Shown here in pieces: positions 34,001 to 45,497 of a stretch of DNA of 64,000 nt. This DNA comes from Henckelia pumila (taxonomy: Eukaryota > Streptophyta > Magnoliopsida > Lamiales > Gesneriaceae). The stretch is from positions 72,997,442-73,061,441 of the forward strand of contig NC_133122.1 of NCBI RefSeq assembly GCF_033568475.1, read 5' to 3'. Position numbers and translations under genes: made by a program. Every line of letters starts with the position of its first letter. Positions within the stretch are counted from its first letter, which is position 1. The notes beneath the pieces were generated by a model, which worked only from the letters and a program-made list of their open reading frames with translations, ran no database searches and was not told the DNA's origin.

Positions 34001-35108
34001 TTTTCGTTACAATCTGTCACTTCATTAAATGCATTAATATTTCAATTATATGCTTGCAGAAATGGTTCCCAACTATCAAGAGACGCTGCGAGACTTTTGT
34101 CAATGAATTTCAACCACTGTTTCAATCACTTTCTTCTCAAGCCGTTGATTATTATCATGTGGCTCACAGTGCCATTGAACCACATGTGTTAAAAGTATTA
34201 GAGGTCACGGATCCATACTTCCAGGTATGCAATAAAAATCTTTGATGATTAGAAGTAGTACATTGTCAACTCAAGTTGGCTCAGTTTTATCTATTGATAT
34301 TTTAACAGGAAGCAAAGATGTTCACAAAGCCGTACGTAGATCAAGTTTCAAAGAATGCTAAACCTCATGTTGATAAAGCACTTAAATTTTTTAGGCCCTA
34401 CTCAAAGAAAGTGGCTCGCTACCATAAAAAGGTCACTAAAAAAGTGCGCGTATACCATTCCATGGTAGTCGCCTATATAATAAATCTATCTTCTATTTTT
34501 TTTTCTTGAGTTGATCTTTCCCCTTCAAATTTAACATATTACCATCTTGAAGGTCCAAGCAACTCTACATAAAACATTAAGAAGTTACGAATTGACAAAA
34601 CCTCTTGCGACACCAAAATTTGTTTGGTTTACGGTAAGTCTGGCACACGGGTAGCACTTCCTAAGTTTGAAATGCTATATCTCATGAGATCTGTGTTTTT
34701 ATCTCAACCTTTTTCTATCTAGGTTTCAGTTTTGATGGCAATGCCCCTGGTTGTTCTTTCCAAGCTACTTCTACGGTTAGCGTTTTCCAGATATCTTTTA
34801 AGCGTTTAAGTATTTTTTCATTTTAATGTCCTTCCGATCTCATTTACAATCTGCAAGAGATGTGGGACCCCTATGAAAAATCCATCGTATTTTACTTCTA
34901 CATAAGTTTCGTCGGTAACTAGCTCAGAAGGAAGTGTTGAGAAATCAAAATGGAACTGGCAGTTGAATCATCTGTTCAGAATTTGCTTTCAAACTCATGC
35001 TGGGTTTTGATTTTACATTGCAGTAAAGAGCCAAAGAGACGTCGTCAGCATACCCATAAGACGGGCCATACTCACCGGAGGAGTAAACGTTCGCGTCAGG
35101 ACAAATGA
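31002..35108 (+). CDS. Coiled-coil, membrane-anchored protein of the AT4G31340/AT2G24420 family (14 exons, 455 aa)
   Basis: I assembled 14 exons with GT-AG introns: 31002-31209, 31502-31629, 31724-31795, 31894-32007, 32098-32166, 32254-32310, 33279-33332, 33402-33464, 33733-33795, 34060-34224, 34309-34464, 34553-34633, 34723-34775 and 35024-35108. They total 1368 nt with no internal stop. Residues 1-25 form a signal peptide (MASPKLLLFVAVLLPVLFAG). Residues about 55-215 are heptad-like coiled coil rich in K, E and Q. Residues about 217-234 carry the conserved WLPSWL block. Residues 270-390 contain repeated P-[YH]-V-[DE] segments (PYVDQV, PHVDKA). Residues about 407-427 are a membrane segment, and the tail is basic (KRRRQHTHKTGHTHRRSKR). 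Arabidopsis relatives are annotated as DNA-repair-ATPase-like or myosin-like, but the signal peptide and anchor suggest an endomembrane protein. Its function is unknown. Length matches the family, and it appears intact. Splice sites are predicted by eye. Confidence 0.88.
33520..33712 (+). repeat. Tandem duplication and (TTATA)n repeat in intron 8 of the coiled-coil gene
   Basis: Two about 60-bp copies start TCTGTTTC[TC]AAGCTTGATG and end TTTTGATATTTTATAT (about 33526-33585 and 33641-33702). An AT-rich TTATA/TTTATA repeat at about 33580-33645 separates them. It is intronic and has no effect on the reading frame. Confidence 0.8.
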
Positions 35109-35522
35109 TCTTATACAAGAAAGCTAGGCCACATTTACTCCAAGTATCAAAAAATATAGGTACCATGGTTATGATTCCATCTCAAAACACTAAAAGAAAC
35201 ACTGAGTTCATCGATGGAATCAGCTACGGAAATGTTTGCCACTAATCAGCAATTTTTTTCTGGTGAAATCTTGAATTGACCCGTTGATGTCTTCTTTTCT
35301 ATTTTTTGTTTTGAGTTTATGTATTTTGTTTTTTTATAAATGATAGTATTTTTTATATTTATGATTTATGAGTGACACCAGTTATTCAAATAAATTTATA
35401 AATGATTTAAGATACAATTGTTATCCAGTTACATCTATATATAGATATAAAATGATCCCAATCGCGAAACAACCTTACATGGTATCGGGGTGGCTAAGAA
35501 GTTGATTTTTAACTGAGTTTTC
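35109..35522 (+). other. 3' flank of the coiled-coil gene
   Basis: This is presumed 3' UTR and downstream sequence. An AATAAA-like signal (CAAATAAATTT) occurs near 35388. No other feature was recognised. Confidence 0.45.
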
Positions 35523-35525
35523 TAA

Positions 35526-35866
35526 GGGAGTGTTTGCAATCACTAAAAAAAAGTGATTGTTAGCTTTTGGCTTAAAAAAATCATTTTTGTGTGTTTCTTA
35601 AACCTAGATTATGTGTTAGCTTATGCTTAACTTAATTGAAATCCAAAAGCTAGTCATGTGATGATTATGATTCTCCAAAAGTGATTCTAATAAGAAGGTC
35701 ATTGCTAAAATCACTTTAATCACTTATTTATCAAACATTAACCAACTTTGATTTTTAGATTTTCACATTTGTTTTCAAACACTACCAACTTTTGATTTTT
35801 CTTAACTTTTTTATAATTTATAAATTAATCACTTCAACAAAATTACAATCTATTGCAAATACTCCC
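35526..35866. mobile_element. Tourist-like MITE (PIF/Harbinger), 341 bp
   Basis: The ends are inverted repeats: GGGAGTGTTTGCAAT at 35526-35540, and its near complement ATTGCAAATACTCCC at 35852-35866. They are flanked by TAA on both sides (35523-35525 and 35867-35869), the TWA target of PIF/Harbinger elements. It is non-coding and AT-rich. It lies about 0.4 kb downstream of the host gene, a common position for such elements. Confidence 0.85.
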
Positions 35867-35869
35867 TAA

Positions 35870-36942
35870 AAGTATCTATAGATTATAGGTTATATACGAC
35901 TGTGTTTACTTGTTATGATAAGTATATGATTATATTAATAATCTTATCAATCTTATATATACTTGTTTTTTAGGGTCCATATTAACTCATAAAACTCATT
36001 CTTTTTTACGTAACTTAAACTTTAAACGTTGATGATTTATCACAAATAAATGGTGTGATAAATATTATTTTTAATTAATTACGTTTTCAATTGAAAAAAA
36101 CTTGCATTGCTATCCTGTACTTCCCAAAAGAATAATATATGAAAACTCTATTTCAAAAAATTATAAAACATGAATATAAATTTCAAATACTTGAAGATAT
36201 ATTTAATACATTTCATTTGATTTTAATATATGAAAAATCCATTTAAAAACTATAAAAGATGAATAAAAATTCTAATAATTTAAGATATGATCAATACATT
36301 TCATTTGATTTTATCCTTATTCATGGAATTTTTTTTAACTCAATTTATTAATTTTTATTTTAAAAAATAAATAATATTTATAATAAATAATTTTGGTTAA
36401 TTAAAATAATAATTTACATGTTGATTAATAATAATGTACATTCTTCAATAAAAATCACAATAACAATTTTACAAATACAAACAATAATTATATATTATAA
36501 GTAAATGACAAAATTGTAACTCGTCACTTAATTATAATATCAATCACAAAATTGATTCATCAAAGTAAACATGGATTAACATTTTAAAATAAAATTAATT
36601 ATCCTATTTCAATCATCTTAACTAATTACCATGATTACTCTAGCTATTTATATTGGTTGTTGGCCGGACGATTTCTTTAAAACCTTTTTTAGTATTTCTA
36701 GTATCTTACAAGCCAAAAAACTTAACGTATATGTTTGGATAATATTTTTTAAATTTTTTTTTTAAAAATATTTGCTTAAAAGTCTTTAATAATATAATTT
36801 TTAAAAAACAATTGAAATGTGTTTTTTTTATGTCTTTAAAATCGAAAGTAACAATGGAAATCAAAACACATTATTTTTTACTTGTAAAAACATTTTTATA
36901 GCAGATTAGTCGATTAAAATTTTATATGGAAAAACAATTCTC
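35870..36942. other. AT-rich intergenic DNA
   Basis: No coding or RNA feature was recognised. A weak inverted similarity between about 35910 (TGTTTACTTG) and 36575 (AAGTAAACA) could mark another decayed MITE, without clear borders. Confidence 0.5.
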
Positions 36943-38450
36943 CTACGTTACTGTAGGCTCTCTCCTACGATGTTGTAGGTTCCTTTCCCTCAACTCAGAT
37001 TGTATGGTTTCTTCAACATTCAGAGTTCTTTTGTTGAAGACTCTATAAGCTTTACTCATAGAAAAATATCCAAGAAAGATACCCTCATCTAACTTTGCAT
37101 CAAATGCAGTCAGATGATATTTATCGTTGTTGTGAATGAAGCATTTACAACCAAAAATCTTAAAGTAGGACACATTAGGCTGTTTACCATTCCAGATCTC
37201 ATATGGTGTTTTCAAAAATTTCTTACATATCATCGATCTGTTCTGAGTGTAGCAAGCAGTGTTCACAGATTCTGCCCTAAATTTTTGAGACACTTTTAGA
37301 GTCAGATAACATGGTTCTAGCAGCTTCTTTTAGAGTACGATTTCTTCTTTCTTCAACACCATTTTGTTGTGGTGTTCTAGCTGCTGAGAATTCATGTTTG
37401 ATTCCATAGTGCTCTAAAAAGGAAGACAAAGTGTGATTGACAAACTCAGTTCCCCTGTCACTCCTGATTCTGTCAATCTTACTAGATTTTTAATTAAAAA
37501 GTCTTTTGAAAATCTTGATCAGTTGAGGAGAAGTTTGATCTTTTGATTTTAAAAAAATGACTCAGGTGAAACGAAAGTAGTCATCAATGATGACAAGAGT
37601 ATATCTCATTCCTCCTAAGCTGGTTACTGGTATAGGACCAAATAGGTCCATATGTAGCAGTTCCAAGCATCGAGTAGATGAGTTATAACCCCTGTTTTTA
37701 AACGATGACCTAACCTGCTTCCCAAACTGACAAGCTGAGCAAACTTTGTCTTTAGAAAAATCGATTTTTGGCAGTCCTGCTACTAGCTCAAGCTTACTCA
37801 GACTGACAATAACATTGAAGTTAAGATGATTTAGTCTCTTGTGCCATAACCAGTTGCGCTTATGATTGGAAGCTACGAGGCAGACTGGTTTGCTTGACTG
37901 ATCATTCCAACACACTTTGTATGTGTTGCCACACCTGTTTCCTGTTAAGATAACATCACCAGAACCATTTTTAACAAGGCATGAGTGTTTTTGAAATTCA
38001 ACCAAATGCTCATAATCACGGAGCTGACTTATACTTATTAAATTATATTTCAAGTTCTCAACTAGTAAGACATCTTTGATGATTATATTACAATGGATAA
38101 TATTACCCTTACCCACGGTCCTACTCTATGAATTATCACCAAATGTGATAGTTGGGCCATTGCTTTTAACCAGCTCAGACAACAGTTTAGCATTTTCAGT
38201 CATATGTCTTGAGCATCCGCTGTCTAAATACCACGATTCATCCGAATTTTCTTCAACACCTGTTACTTGCAGTCACAGAGTTGAAATAACTTTGGTACCC
38301 ATATCTATTTGGTTTCACGAGGGATTAATCCTTTAGGAACCCCCAAATATGGATCATTTTAACCAGTTTACCAGTTTTAGTGTTCCTATAGGTGTGTGCT
38401 GAATTTTGTGTTCTAGGTCGTGGAGAGTGATGTGCTTGTGATACTATATG
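36943..38450 (-). pseudogene. Copia F protease-integrase remnant
   Basis: Minus-strand blocks show a protease-like segment with a DSGCSRHMT motif (about 38190-38230), then LKYNLISISQLRD and NWLWHKRLNHLNF (GAG-pre-integrase, about 37840). The integrase zinc-binding and core start follow with CSACQFGKQVRSSF, HMDLFGPIP and VIIDDYFRFT (37750-37565). The core continues with frameshifts and stops through 37310-37560 into PYEIWNGKQPN and YFKIFGCKCFIHN (about 37210-37130). Stops occur at 37562-37564, after 38116 and elsewhere. No RT is present. Confidence 0.8.
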
Positions 38451-40293
38451 TTATTTTCCCTTCCCAAAATCTTTGGGTTGGCGATATCGGTTCTGAACAG
38501 GACGTTGATTGTAATATAGATTTCTATTTCCTGTCATAGGATTCGGTTGATATGCATTAGTCCGTTCTGGACGCTTAGAAGTTTCAACCGTAGTTTTCTC
38601 AGGATTGAAACCGATACCAAATCTTTTCTTGTTTTTCTGCTCTATCGACTTCCAACTCACAAGGGTGGGTTCATCATGTTCATTTTCCCTAACTGCTCGC
38701 ACAAAGTGTATATACTTTCCTTTGCACATATTCAGTTTGGGTAGAGTACTGGATTCCCTAATGTCATTTGTTTTACCATACCCTAGACCAGTTTTGTCAC
38801 TCAAGGGTTTTTGTAAACTATGCATCTCTGTCAGCATACTTAATGATTTATTCCATGAACTTACTAGATCATTTAGTCTTTGATTTTCCTTTGTAAGATT
38901 CAAAGAGTCAATATTAAGTTGCTCATTCTCAATCTTAATCTTGGAAATCCCTGTCTCAATATTATGTTTCTCAACTGACTGTTCCCAAATGAGCTCAGTT
39001 GAGGTATCTTGCAGATCCTCTTGCTTTGCTTTGTTTTCATCGAATGCTATGGAAAGTTTGTGGTACTCATTGGCCATATCTTGAAGAGCTATGATGAGCT
39101 CTTCTTTAGTGAATTCTTCGGAGCTAAAGTCAAACACATGTTTACTGGTGGATGCTTGCTCATGATCATTTGCCATTAAACACTTTACTTCTTCATCATC
39201 TTCACTGGAGCTGGATGAGTAGTTGGATTCTTCTGACTCACTGTCAGTCTCTGCCCATTTGGATTTGCTATCTTCTGCCACCAATGTTTCATGCTTCTTT
39301 CTTGAAGAGTGTTTGAAATATCGAGTTTTTCTTTCTTTCAAACTTTTTCTTTCCTTTTTATGATGATCTTTCATCTTTCTTTGGTTTAGGACAATTTGCT
39401 ATGAAATGTCTTGTTCTCCCACAGTTGAAGCATGCTCTTGGTTCTTCATTTGCATCTTTCTTCTGAAAGTTTCTTCTATAGTATCATTTTTTATTTCTCC
39501 AGATGAACTTCCCAAACTTCTTTACAAATAGTGACATTGCATCACTACTTAGCTATTCTGGAGATCTTTCAGTTTGGGCTGGAGACTCAACTTTGACTAC
39601 TGCTAAGGCTTTTGTCAGTTGAGAGGTAGAATGATCATCTTCTCGAATTTTCAGCTCAAACTCATACGCTTTTAGATCAGCAAAGAGATCATGAAGTTCC
39701 AGTTTATTCAGATCCTTTGATTCTCTCATTGCCATTGCTTAACATCCCATTCTTTGGGAAGGCCTCGAATTACTTTCAGAATGACTTCTCTATTAGGATA
39801 TGTCTTTCCTAGAGCATTGAGTTCAATTACAATGCAACTGACCCTTTCATCAAATCCTGCCATAGATTCTCCTGGCTTCATTTTGATGTTATCAAACTTT
39901 TGAGTAGCAACAGACAGTTTGTTCTCTTTTGTCTGCTCATTTCCTTCGCAAAGTTGAATCAATTTTTCCCAAATTTCTTTTGCTGTTTTGCACATCTTGA
40001 TCTTATTGAAGTTATTCTTGTCAAGAGTTTTATACAGAATATCTTTGGCAACATTATCGAGATTTGCCTTCTTCTTATCTTCAGCAGTCCATTCAACCCT
40101 TGGTTTCTCAACATATTGTGGTCCACCACCAGACATGGCCACAATAGTGTTTACCTTGGTGATTGTAATAGGTCTATCAGTAATGACAAACCACATATCA
40201 TCATCCAATGCTGATAGATGAGCTTGCATGCGTATCTTCCAATCATCAAAGTCCTCTTTGGAGAACATATGAATCTTGCTGAATGAAGTCATA
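38451..40293 (-). pseudogene. Copia F gag, broken
   Basis: It starts at MTSFSKIHMFSKEDFDDW (ATG near 40293). A UBN2-type gag contains MCKTAKEIWEKLIQLCEGN and VILKVIRGLPKEWD. A frameshift near 39737 leads to MAMRESKDLNKLELHDLF, and a stop follows at 39553. A CCHC zinc knuckle, CFNCGRTRHFIANC, lies at about 39385-39427. The remainder (39374-38451) has an acidic-serine block, EEEEEE-free but rich in S, E and D (about 39235-39180), and a long coiled region with many K, E, N and L residues. The long C-terminal extension is a trait of SIRE-like Copia gags. Confidence 0.78.
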
Positions 40294-40327
40294 TTGATAA
40301 GGTGTTCAGAGACAAGATAAAAACCTC

Positions 40328-40339
40328 GCTCTGATACCA
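40328..40339 (-). other. Primer-binding site of Copia F
   Basis: The plus-strand GCTCTGATACCA is the exact complement of TGGTATCAGAGC, the tRNA-iMet site, 2 bp inside the LTR. Confidence 0.88.
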
Positions 40340-40341
40340 CT

Positions 40342-41417
40342 TGTTAGGATCGGTTTGGAGTGTAGCGGGGGGGGGGGGGGTGAATACACTCTACAGCTAC
40401 TTAAATAAGACGGGGTAGAATTCAATCGGTTTAGTGATGAATCTTTAAGTTTATTTTGATGTCTAATGTAATTTGACAAACAAAGTATGTGCGAAAATAT
40501 GTCAAGTTACAGATTTGAACACCTTGACACGAACATTTTATGCAAGATAGGTAAAGGATAGGTAAACTGCTAAATCACACGAAGATATGTTTATGGATGT
40601 TAGGAGATTTCAATCACTCTTACGTCATCCATTCTTCCACCTCGAAAAGATAGCACTAGAAAACTTTGAGTTTTACAAGCAATTTGCAAGACCCCGATCC
40701 GGTTTAGGACTTATACACTGCCTAAACAAGAACTCCTAGATTTCACTCAGTTTTGGTCCTAAACTGATAAATACAACGATTATTACAACTCGAATGACTT
40801 AACACAAAATTGATCCTTAGATGATCAGAATAACACTTAGGCGTTTGTGCTTCGAGCTCTTGATCGTATTTCACACTTTTGAGATTTTCAGATGTTTACG
40901 CAGTAATCGCTGTTTGCAAGATTTCAAAAACAGCTGCTATCTTCAATCGATCAAGATCTCTATTTATATCCTTTGGATGCTAACGGTAATAAATTCAAAA
41001 TGGATCTTCAGATAGAATTTCAAATTATTCCCGTTGCATTTGTCACTTTCAAGAACAATTTCTGAGGCCGACATTCCCCTTTGGATTGCAGCACTATCTT
41101 CTGTGAATGTGTCAGAGTACGGAGAGATATATCCAAAAATAGTACGATGATAAGCTGGTAGAAGATCAGTTTAGCCAAGGTAAACTGATATGTTCGGTTG
41201 AGCGCATTAGGATCAGTTTAGCGCGGATAAACTGATATCTTTGAGAGCGGTTGACTTGTCAGTTTAGCGAGGGTAAACTGATATCTTGAGATCGGTTGAC
41301 TTGTCAGTTTAGCGAGGGTAAACTGATATCTCGAGATCGGTTCGGTTGAGCGCATTAGTATCAGTTTATCGATTTCAGTTTCATAACTTGTAAATACCAA
41401 AACTTAATTTCTCAACA
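40342..41417 (-). repeat. 5' LTR of Copia F (about 1.08 kb) with G14 run and tandem repeats
   Basis: The border beside the primer site is TGTTAGGATCGG (40342) and the outer border is TTTCTCAACA (41417). It contains a run of 14 G (40367-40380) close to the internal edge. A tandem array (about 41150-41390) has about 45-50-bp units built on CAGTTTAGCGAGGGTAAACTGATATC and GATCGGTTGACTTGT segments, with at least two near-perfect and two diverged copies. Confidence 0.8.
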
Positions 41418-42407
41418 CTTTCTATCTGAAGCAAAAAAAACCAAGGGCATTGTTATTGCTATTTGTTGTTATTAAAGCATATAGTTTTGTACATCCATTT
41501 TGCTCCTACATGTGACTCAATTAACCATGTTTTATCAATTTATTTTTGAAATAATTCGCATGTATATAATGTTAGGTGATATTAAATAGATCACTAATAT
41601 CAGTTATTCAATTAATTACAAGGTATACATTAATTCGAAATAATTTATACAACTTGTATACTTGTAATATTACTAGTATAAATAATTTTTGATGTACGTT
41701 AATATCAATTACTGATGCACGTTAACACCAATCAATATTTTATATGGTGTTGTATGTTTTGTTTTGTTTTGTTTTTTTAATATTTTAAATATAATTTACT
41801 GACACCAATTGCTTATATACGTTGACGAATCGATTTATTGAGATTATTGTTTATAAGTTACTTAAATGAGTTAGAAAGAAATTGTATTACTTGGATTGGT
41901 AGAGAAAATTTGGATTAAATTGATCAAAAAAAGGAGAGAAAAAACGAGATATAAGCCATTACACTCTTTTTTTTTAACGAGATATAAGCATTACTTGTGA
42001 CACGATCCGTTAGTATATGAAATATTTCACTTAATGATATTCTATAACTTAACTACAATTTTGTGCATATACATATATTGAGTTAACAATTTTTAACTCA
42101 AAAAATTAATTTAGATAATTTCATAACTTCTTTTAACTAAAATTTTGAATATCATTAATCTATTATCATAATTCATATATAGTTCTAGCTAATTCTTGTA
42201 AGACATTTTAAATAAAATTGTTATTTCATTTCGTTAGAAATTTATTGATTGAATTGTCATTTATTAGTAATATTGCACATATAAATATTTTATTTATTGG
42301 TTTTTAAGAGCACTTTAATACAATGATTTTCAAGTTAAAATAAAAAATGCAAATTGTAGCTACGTTCTATGTGTTGTAAATTCATCTTTCTTTCAACAAA
42401 TTATTGT
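41418..42407. other. AT-rich intergenic DNA
   Basis: No supported feature was seen; only low-complexity A/T tracts. Confidence 0.6.
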
Positions 42408-42415
42408 GTTCAAAT

Positions 42416-44151
42416 CAATGTTCTAAAAAGCCCTAGGAGGTAGGTGGACGGCGACCCACCGCCTAGCGCCTAGCTGCCTAAGCGGTTTTTTTTAAAGCGT
42501 AAATAATAAATACCTTGTGATATTCATGAGTTTTACTATAAAATATAATTTTATATGTCTTATATTTTTCAGTTTTTGTATGAAAATCCTATAAAATTTT
42601 AATAATAATAATAACAACAACAAAAACAAAATATATATTAATAGATATCAAATCTTCATACGTAATGAGATTAAATTTTTTGCTTGACTTTCTTTTCTGC
42701 GCTTCTTCGTTCCTTCTGTGTTTGTTTCTTGCGTCGCGTCTCTCTTTTTCAGTTTTTTATTTTTTTTATTTTTAGTTTATTTTTATAAAAAATAGCAACG
42801 CCTAGGAGGCGCCCAAGTAGGGACGAAGAAAAAATTTTGAAAACTTTTTTTGGTATATATGTATATATTTTTTGGAACAATATTATATAAATATTTGGCC
42901 CAAAATGAACCATGTTCATGCATTTGGTCTAGTAGTTGGGCTTTTCTTCATTTTTTGTCAGAAGATACATGTTCGATTCTTTCCATTTACATAACACTTT
43001 TAATTTGAATTTTTTTTAATTTTTTTATATTATTCTTTAAACTTATTTTATTTAAAATCCTTTTATCTTTTTTAATTTTTTTTATCTGAAAATTAACACC
43101 TTTATTTAAAACTCTCTTATAACATTTTATTTTTTATTATTTGATAAATTAACACCTTTTATTTGAAAAAAATTAAAACGTGAGAAATTTTTTAAAGTTC
43201 ATAGTTTACTCGGCTTCAATGCACAATACCTTACTCGATTTTTAATATGTTTGACGTGATTTTAAGATTTGAGATTTTGGATCTTTTGGTCGTCAATAAT
43301 TTCATTATTTTAAAACCAAGATTAATAAATTTTTGGTTTATCTTACTATTAAAATTGGGTCAGTGCGTGACTTGATAATTTTTCATTTGATTATGTGACT
43401 TATGTTAACCTTTTTCGTTATTTTTTTCCTATCATGATGAATTTTATTTTCTTATTGCGTCTTGATTTCGGATCTTGTTTAATTACTTGCAAGTTATAAT
43501 TTCTATATGAAAAATGTATTCATCGACTTGGACAAAAAACAAACTCGTATCCACTGGTTTCTCCAATTTTTTTTAAAAATGCATTATAAAATGCAACCAA
43601 AACTTAATTTATTGAATGATAGTCACATATTATTTCTTTAATTCTTTTAATTATATATATATAAATAAAACATTTTTTAGAATTATGTTTAAGAATCTCT
43701 CTTAACATGTCTTTGCTAACTATACAGAAAAACTTATTTAATGAGACAATAACATCTCATTGGTACAACAATATAATTTGATACTTCATCAGGTATATTT
43801 TATTAAAAAAATGATCTTTATCTTTTGGTAATATATTAATATTAATTTATTGTAAAAAAAATATTAATATTAACTTTAGATATTATATTTATTTTTATTT
43901 ATTGAATTCTTATTATTGAGAGTTATAAGTTTCAAAACAAAAAAATTATTGAGAGTTATATATAAACATATAATAATTATTTTTATTATTATAAATACTG
44001 ACCGGCCCCTCCTAATGTAAACTCTTGGATCCGCCCCTACGCCCAAGCGGCCTAGGCGGGAGATTAGGCGGACGACGCCTAACAAGAAAAAAAGGCAGTA
44101 GGCAACAGTCTACCGCCTAGGCGGACCTGGGTACCGTCTTTTAGAATATTG
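42416..44151. mobile_element. Non-autonomous TIR element with CCTAGGCG-rich ends (hAT-like)
   Basis: The ends are inverted: CAATGTTCTAAAAAG on the left, and the complement of CTTTTAGAATATTG on the right (44138-44151). Both ends are followed inward by clusters of GCCTAG/CTAGGCGG motifs (42430-42485, 42800-42815 and 44040-44130). Flanking 8-mers GTTCAAAT (42408-42415) and GTTTCAAT (44152-44159) agree at six of eight positions, compatible with an old hAT target duplication. The interior is AT-rich and non-coding. Confidence 0.65.
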
Positions 44152-44199
44152 GTTTCAATCATGTCATTTGCATTAGTATTGATACTTTTTATTTGTTCA

Positions 44200-44639
44200 C
44201 TCAACATATGAGCCGAGCATGAGCTTTCTCACAAGTCATATAGCTAGCATATTCAGAATATATATAAGAATCAAACTCAAACTAAATAAATAAATCGAAT
44301 TCGGGCTTGCGAGCCATATAAATTAAATGAACATATTCGCGAGCCTCCTAAACGAGTCGAGCAGAGCTCGAACCCGAGCTCGCGATCTCCTAAACAAGCC
44401 GATCTCGAGCCCAAGCTAGTAAGCCTCCTAATCGAGCCGAGCCCGAGCTCGAGTTTCCGAGCCTATTAACAAACGTATTCGCGAGCTCACGAGCCGAACA
44501 TCTTTAAACTCAAGCTCGACTCGTGAAAATTTTCGAGCTCAAATCAAGCTCGTGCTCGGCTTGGTAAGCTTAACAAACGAGCTCGAACGAGCTTTTTATT
44601 GAATAACTTGCGAACTGTTTAATTCGTTTACACCCCTAA
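44200..44639. mobile_element. hAT-like terminus with CGAGCTCG repeats
   Basis: At least a dozen GAGCTCG/CGAGC and GAGCC motifs occur in both orientations from 44211 to 44603. The sequence ends TTTACACCCCTA at 44639, the complement of the TAGGGGTGTAAA terminus common in plant hAT elements. The other terminus was not found, so this may be a partial or one-ended copy. Confidence 0.55.
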
Positions 44640-44793
44640 TGAGTAGCACCAGCATTTAAGTCCCAAGAATGGGTAATGTAGTGAATAATACACATTAATA
44701 AATGTAAAAACTTCCTATTTGACCATTTTCATTTACTATAATATTATTTTCAACATATACACGGACAAGCCTATAAATGCATAATATCTAATA

Positions 44794-45094
44794 GAAAAAA
44801 TAAGTTTTTTGGTCCAGTAATTTTATTTTCTTTGGGTTTTGGTCAATTAACTTTTTTGATGTGGGTTTTGATACACTAACTTTGAATTTTCAGTGTTTTT
44901 TGGTCCAACTACATACGTTTCAGCTTCTGATTGGTACACGTCGTTATTTTGGACCAATCAAAAATTGACATGTATGCAGTTTGACCAAAAAACACTGAAA
45001 ATGCAAAGTTAGTATACCAAAACCCACATCGAAAATGTTAATGGACCAAAACCAAAACATGGACAAGTTAATGGACCAAAAAACTTATTTTCCC
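44794..45094. mobile_element. Mutator-type foldback MITE, 301 bp, perfect 9-bp TSD
   Basis: Terminal inverted repeats of more than 20 bp (AATAAGTTTTTTGGTCC on the left, GGACCAAAAAACTTATT on the right) extend inward as an imperfect foldback. Further inverted pairs include GTGTTTTTTGGTCCAACT / TTTGACCAAAAAACAC. The flanks are identical TATCTAATA copies at 44785-44793 and 45095-45103. A 9-bp duplication is the mark of Mutator-like elements. Non-coding. Confidence 0.88.
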
Positions 45095-45497
45095 TATCTA
45101 ATATATGTGCTTCAAATTAAATGTTAAGTCACGTGATCCCAACTATGTTACTCAATTTGTTTCCAATCTAGGGGTAAAGTGTGATAATCAAGTAATCTGA
45201 TTACCAATTTTAAAAATTAAAACTCGAAATTAGACCAAAAATTTCAACCGAGTTCCTCATATCGATTGGTTTGGATGGGAGATATTTGATTTTACACATG
45301 CATTATAAATAACATCAATCTTGGACGTATTTGAATTCATTAGAGTATCATTGAAATCGGGAGAAAGTGCATTTTTGTTCGATAACGTTGTCATTTTTCA
45401 ATTTTGATTTTTTATATTATCAAATTTCTGTATAGTTTTATATTTTTTAATATTTTGACAATTTTAGTAGTTTTTAATTTGGAATGCTAACGTGACT

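Larger units (their letters stand above)
36943..41417 (-). mobile_element. SIRE-like Ty1/copia element F, 3' half deleted
   Basis: This minus-strand element retains a 5' LTR (40342-41417), a primer site, a long gag, a protease-like region and part of the integrase. Homology ends at about 36943, inside or just after the integrase. RT, RNase H and the 3' LTR are missing. The long gag with an acidic, serine-rich and coiled C-terminal part, together with the LTR starting in a G-run, resembles the SIRE/Opie group. Confidence 0.8.

Noticed and set aside
35898..36590. Candidate MITE with TGTTTACTTG / AAGTAAACA ends
   Set aside because: Only about 10 bp of weak inverted similarity and no target duplication.
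43876..44085. 69-codon minus ORF in the CCTAGGCG-ended element
   Set aside because: Compositionally biased, with no domain; it overlaps the repeat cluster at the element's end.
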